Part shown: positions 13,976-15,911 of the stretch, one piece after another
Layout of the letters: each line of letters begins with the position of its first letter
Numbering within the stretch: position 1 is the first letter of the stretch
Source: JAVWGW01 sp036655915
GTDB taxonomy: Bacteria; Actinomycetota; Coriobacteriia; Coriobacteriales; Eggerthellaceae
NCBI GenBank assembly: GCA_036655915.1
Contig: JAVVPE010000035.1
Coordinates: 1-15,911 of the forward strand
Length of the DNA stretch: 15,911 nucleotides
Reading direction: 5' to 3'
Notes under the pieces: model-generated
Told to the model about the DNA's origin: nothing
Databases searched by the model: none
What the model saw: the letters and a program-made list of their open reading frames with translations, nothing else
Made by a program: the position numbers and the translations under genes

Positions 13976-14803
13976 TTAAAACGAAGTCCAGCCGCCATCT
14001 GTGGCAACAATTTCGCCGGTCATGTGCGAGGCATCATCGGATGCGAGGAACAAAATCGAGGCCGCTTGTTCTTCGGCCTCAGCTTCGCGATGCAGCATCG
14101 ATTGGGTTTTGTCGCCCGCCATCGAAGAGGCATCTGCGGCACTCACGCCTGCGGCAATCGCTTCTTTTTGCTTTTCCATAACGAAGGCATAGGCTTCATC
14201 GACCATGGGGGTGGCGGTGCCTGCCGGATTGACGGAATTCACGCGAATGTTGTACTTGGCATAGTCGAGCGCCAGATTTTTTGTAAGGCCGTTGACGGCG
14301 TGCTTGGACGTGACGTAGGCGGGGTTGCCGGGCAAACCCGTTAGGCCGGCAATGGAGGCAACGTTAACGATTGCACCGCCTGTGCCCTGCGCCAAAAACT
14401 GCTTCAGCTCGTGTTTTGCGCAGAAAAATACCGTGTAAAGATTGTTTGCAAGGGTGTAATCCATCTGCTCTTTTGTAAGATTATGCACGTTGTCGGGCGC
14501 GCCCATAACACCTGCGTTGTTGATGGCGATGTCAAGCTTGCCATAGGTGCTCAGAGTTTTTGCCAGCATGGTTTCGACGTTTTCCTCAAGGGAAATATCC
14601 AGGGGAAGAAAAATTGCATCGCCGCCAGCAGCTTTGATTTGGGCAAGTACTTCTTCGCCTTCCGCTTGCAGGCGATCGACCAAAACAAGCTGTGCGCCTT
14701 CAGCTGCGGCGCGCAGTGCTGTTGCGGCCCCGATGCCACGTGCGGCACCGGTAACAATCATGACCTTGTTTTCAAATCGTCCGGGAAATATTTTCTTTGC
14801 CAT
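13976..14803 (-). CDS. Short-chain dehydrogenase/reductase (SDR), NAD-type
   Basis: This 275-aa Rossmann-fold oxidoreductase has all classical SDR motifs: TGAARGIG cofactor loop (18-25), an acidic residue after strand 2 (Asp43 in LVLVDR) suggesting NAD(H) over NADP(H), NNAG (95-98), Asn121, Ser150 (VNVASIAG), Tyr163 and Lys167 (YVTSK), and NPAGTATPM plus ASHMTGEIVATDGGW at the end. A longer-than-usual substrate loop (about 201-245, rich in Ala, Met and Glu) should set substrate choice. I start at the ATG at 14803, with GAGGAA just before it; an ATG nine codons upstream would add only MHEEEKEEA. In gut Coriobacteriia several SDRs act as hydroxysteroid (bile acid) dehydrogenases; sequence alone cannot assign that. 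The WalJ-like gene follows 51 nt downstream, so co-transcription is likely. Confidence 0.92.
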   Translation of the reverse strand: MAKKIFPGRFENKVMIVTGAARGIGAATALRAAAEGAQLVLVDRLQAEGEEVLAQIKAAGGDAIFLPLDISLEENVETMLAKTLSTYGKLDIAINNAGVMGAPDNVHNLTKEQMDYTLANNLYTVFFCAKHELKQFLAQGTGGAIVNVASIAGLTGLPGNPAYVTSKHAVNGLTKNLALDYAKYNIRVNSVNPAGTATPMVDEAYAFVMEKQKEAIAAGVSAADASSMAGDKTQSMLHREAEAEEQAASILFLASDDASHMTGEIVATDGGWTSF

Positions 14804-15013
14804 GGCTTCCTCTTTCTCTTCCTCATGCAAGAATGGATGGGGCGCTCCTGCGTTTGCCCACGATGCATTAACTGTACCACCGAAAGCGCGGGCGGCAGGC
14901 GATTTGTTTGAAGGCTGTTAAATTGTGTGCGGCTGCCTGCGGTCGTCCGTTGACAATTCGTTAACTCTTAATCATCCCAATATCTTGAAATACGCGGCGC
15001 AACCCCCGCCTTT

Positions 15014-15046
15014 TGCTACAATGGTGCCACTGTTCAGTCGAAAGGA
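15014..15046 (+). promoter_or_regulatory. Extended -10 promoter and RBS of adk
   Basis: TGC immediately before TACAAT (15017-15022) forms an extended -10, which needs little from a -35; a perfect TTGACA at 14950-14955 is too far away to pair with it. AAAGGA (15041-15046) lies 7 nt before the ATG at 15054. The predicted leader is about 25 nt. Confidence 0.6.
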
Positions 15047-15053
15047 ACAAGTC

Positions 15054-15680
15054 ATGAATATCGTGTTGTTGGGGGCACCTGGTGCGGGCAAAGGCACGCA
15101 AGCTGCTCAATTGGTCGAAAAGTGTGCGATTGCGCATATTTCCACGGGCGACATGCTGCGCGCAGCCGTCAAAGAGGGCACGCCGCTTGGCCAAAAAGCA
15201 AAAGGCTATATGGATGCCGGAAACTTGGTGCCCGACGACGTTATTATCGGCCTGGTGACCGAGCGTCTACAGGATGCCGATACGAAAGCCGGGTTCATTC
15301 TCGATGGCTTCCCGCGCACATCCGCGCAGGCCGTGGCGCTGGATGCGGAACTTTCCAAGCTGGATCGCCCCCTGGATGCCGCGCTGCTCATCAGCGTGGA
15401 GCCCGAAGTGATCGTTGGCCGCCTTACCAGCCGCCGCATGTGCAAGGAATGCGGCTGCATCGGCACTGCCACCGACACCGTATGCCCGAAATGTTCAGGT
15501 GAAATGTATCAGCGCGACGATGACAACGAAGCCACGGTGCGCAATCGCTTGGATGTCTACGAAAAGTCCACCGCCCCCCTGATCGATTATTATCGCGGTT
15601 GCGATTTACTGGTAGAAATCGACGGCGATCGTGATCCCAAAATCGTATTTGCCGACGTCAAACAGGCGCTTTCTCTTTAA
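15054..15680 (+). CDS. adk: Adenylate kinase (zinc-LID type)
   Basis: This 208-aa enzyme interconverts ATP + AMP and 2 ADP in the cytoplasm. It has the P-loop GAPGAGKGT (7-15), the AMP-binding STGDMLR and DGFPRT (84-89) blocks, RLTSRR (123-128) and the catalytic-lid arginines in QRDDD and RNR. The LID carries Cys130-x2-Cys133 and Cys144-x2-Cys147, a structural zinc site found in many Gram-positive enzymes. AAAGGA at 7 nt decides the ATG 15054 over any upstream in-frame codon, since the added 43 residues would not be conserved. In many bacteria adk lies between secY and map in the ribosomal-protein cluster; here neither neighbour is in the window, and the gene looks monocistronic, ending at an intrinsic terminator. 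Confidence 0.97.
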   Translation: MNIVLLGAPGAGKGTQAAQLVEKCAIAHISTGDMLRAAVKEGTPLGQKAKGYMDAGNLVPDDVIIGLVTERLQDADTKAGFILDGFPRTSAQAVALDAELSKLDRPLDAALLISVEPEVIVGRLTSRRMCKECGCIGTATDTVCPKCSGEMYQRDDDNEATVRNRLDVYEKSTAPLIDYYRGCDLLVEIDGDRDPKIVFADVKQALSL

Positions 15681-15716
15681 ATACAGGCAGTTTTTTGGCA
15701 CGCATGCTGTGCGCTC

Positions 15717-15751
15717 TCTCCCTGCGAGAATTATCTTGCAGGGAGATTTTT
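15717..15751 (+). terminator. Strong intrinsic terminator of adk
   Basis: TCTCCCTGCGAGA (15717-15729) pairs with TCTTGCAGGGAGA (15734-15746) over 13 bp with one G-U wobble and an ATTA tetraloop, followed by TTTTT. It ends transcription about 70 nt after the adk stop. Confidence 0.95.
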
Positions 15752-15819
15752 ATGTGCTGGCCCCTCTGTTTAAGCGGGTAATCTTCGGCATGAGTGAAGA
15801 TGTTTTATGGATAAGGGGC

Positions 15820-15843
15820 AACTATTTCAATATTGTAATAGTT
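15820..15843. promoter_or_regulatory. 24-bp near-perfect palindrome, likely operator
   Basis: AACTATT and AATAGTT flank CAATATTG (itself a palindrome), with single mismatched T residues between arms and centre. Size and symmetry fit a dimeric helix-turn-helix repressor site (for example TetR- or MarR-type); the regulator is unknown. Confidence 0.55.
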
Positions 15844-15863
15844 ATGTCATCTTAGCTAAGTTG

Positions 15864-15879
15864 AATGAAAAGTTTCATT
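15864..15879. promoter_or_regulatory. 16-bp palindrome beside a perfect 10-bp palindrome
   Basis: AATGAAA and TTTCATT flank a 2-nt centre (15864-15879), and CTTAGCTAAG (15851-15860) lies 3 nt upstream. Together with 15820-15843 they form a cluster of symmetric sites 60 bp long, consistent with several operators or one multi-site operator. Confidence 0.45.
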
Positions 15880-15911
15880 TCGTCACACTTGTTCTAGGCA
15901 CATAAAGGATA

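Larger units (their letters stand above)
15752..15911. other. AT-rich, gene-free regulatory region at the right edge
   Basis: After the terminator no gene is visible. The stretch holds three palindromes (15820-15843, 15851-15860, 15864-15879) and looks like upstream control DNA of a gene beyond the window. Confidence 0.55.

Noticed and set aside
14950..14955. Perfect TTGACA upstream of adk
   Set aside because: No -10 lies at 16-18 nt (CATCCC at 17), and it is too far from the TACAAT box to form one promoter.

Overview
The window most likely comes from an anaerobic, gut-type actinobacterium of the class Coriobacteriia, probably Eggerthellaceae. This is inferred from gene content: a large surface protein ending in a DUF6273-type domain, a 1535-residue protein with two acyl-CoA dehydratase activase domains, a UPF0210 protein followed by a small lineage-type hypothetical gene, and moderately GC-rich codon use. 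No rRNA, tRNA, CRISPR array or intact insertion sequence was seen.

Layout. (1) Positions 1-2024 hold the 3' part of a long surface-protein gene with Ig-like repeats, proline-rich linkers and a DUF6273-like C-terminus. It ends just before a perfect 27-nt palindrome. (2) Positions 2025-3800 are an AT-richer accessory patch. It holds a possible 43-codon ORF, a short array of TGTCYCGAAA repeats, a hairpin, a Phd/YefM-RelE/ParE toxin-antitoxin pair with its own promoter, about 470 bp without a convincing gene, and a lone VbhA-like antitoxin gene behind a promoter embedded in an inverted repeat. (3) Positions 3810-5710, minus strand, are a two-gene unit: UPF0210 and an uncharacterised 172-aa protein. 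(4) A 210-bp divergent region separates that unit from the very large activase gene (5921-10528), whose likely -10 box lies only 7 nt before the ATG and suggests a leaderless or nearly leaderless mRNA. (5) Positions 10529-12924, plus strand, carry a Cys-type glutathione peroxidase, rsmI and a YgjP/M48-like metallopeptidase gene. (6) Minus-strand genes for a WalJ-like MBL-fold hydrolase and an SDR oxidoreductase probably form a unit transcribed from the SDR side; the hydrolase gene overlaps the metallopeptidase gene tail to tail by 14 nt. (7) adk (15054-15680) ends at a strong intrinsic terminator and is followed by an AT-rich, palindrome-rich region that looks like control DNA for a gene beyond the window.

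Functionally, the core genes cover nucleotide balance (adk), ribosome decoding-site methylation (rsmI), peroxide defence (GPx) and cell-envelope or DNA-linked hydrolysis (WalJ-like). The activase gene points to radical 2-hydroxyacyl-CoA chemistry typical of strict anaerobes, but no dehydratase subunit genes lie beside it. The parts least explained by known systems are the orphan VbhA-like antitoxin with its symmetric operator, the UPF0210/hypothetical pair, and the multi-domain activase protein without its partner.
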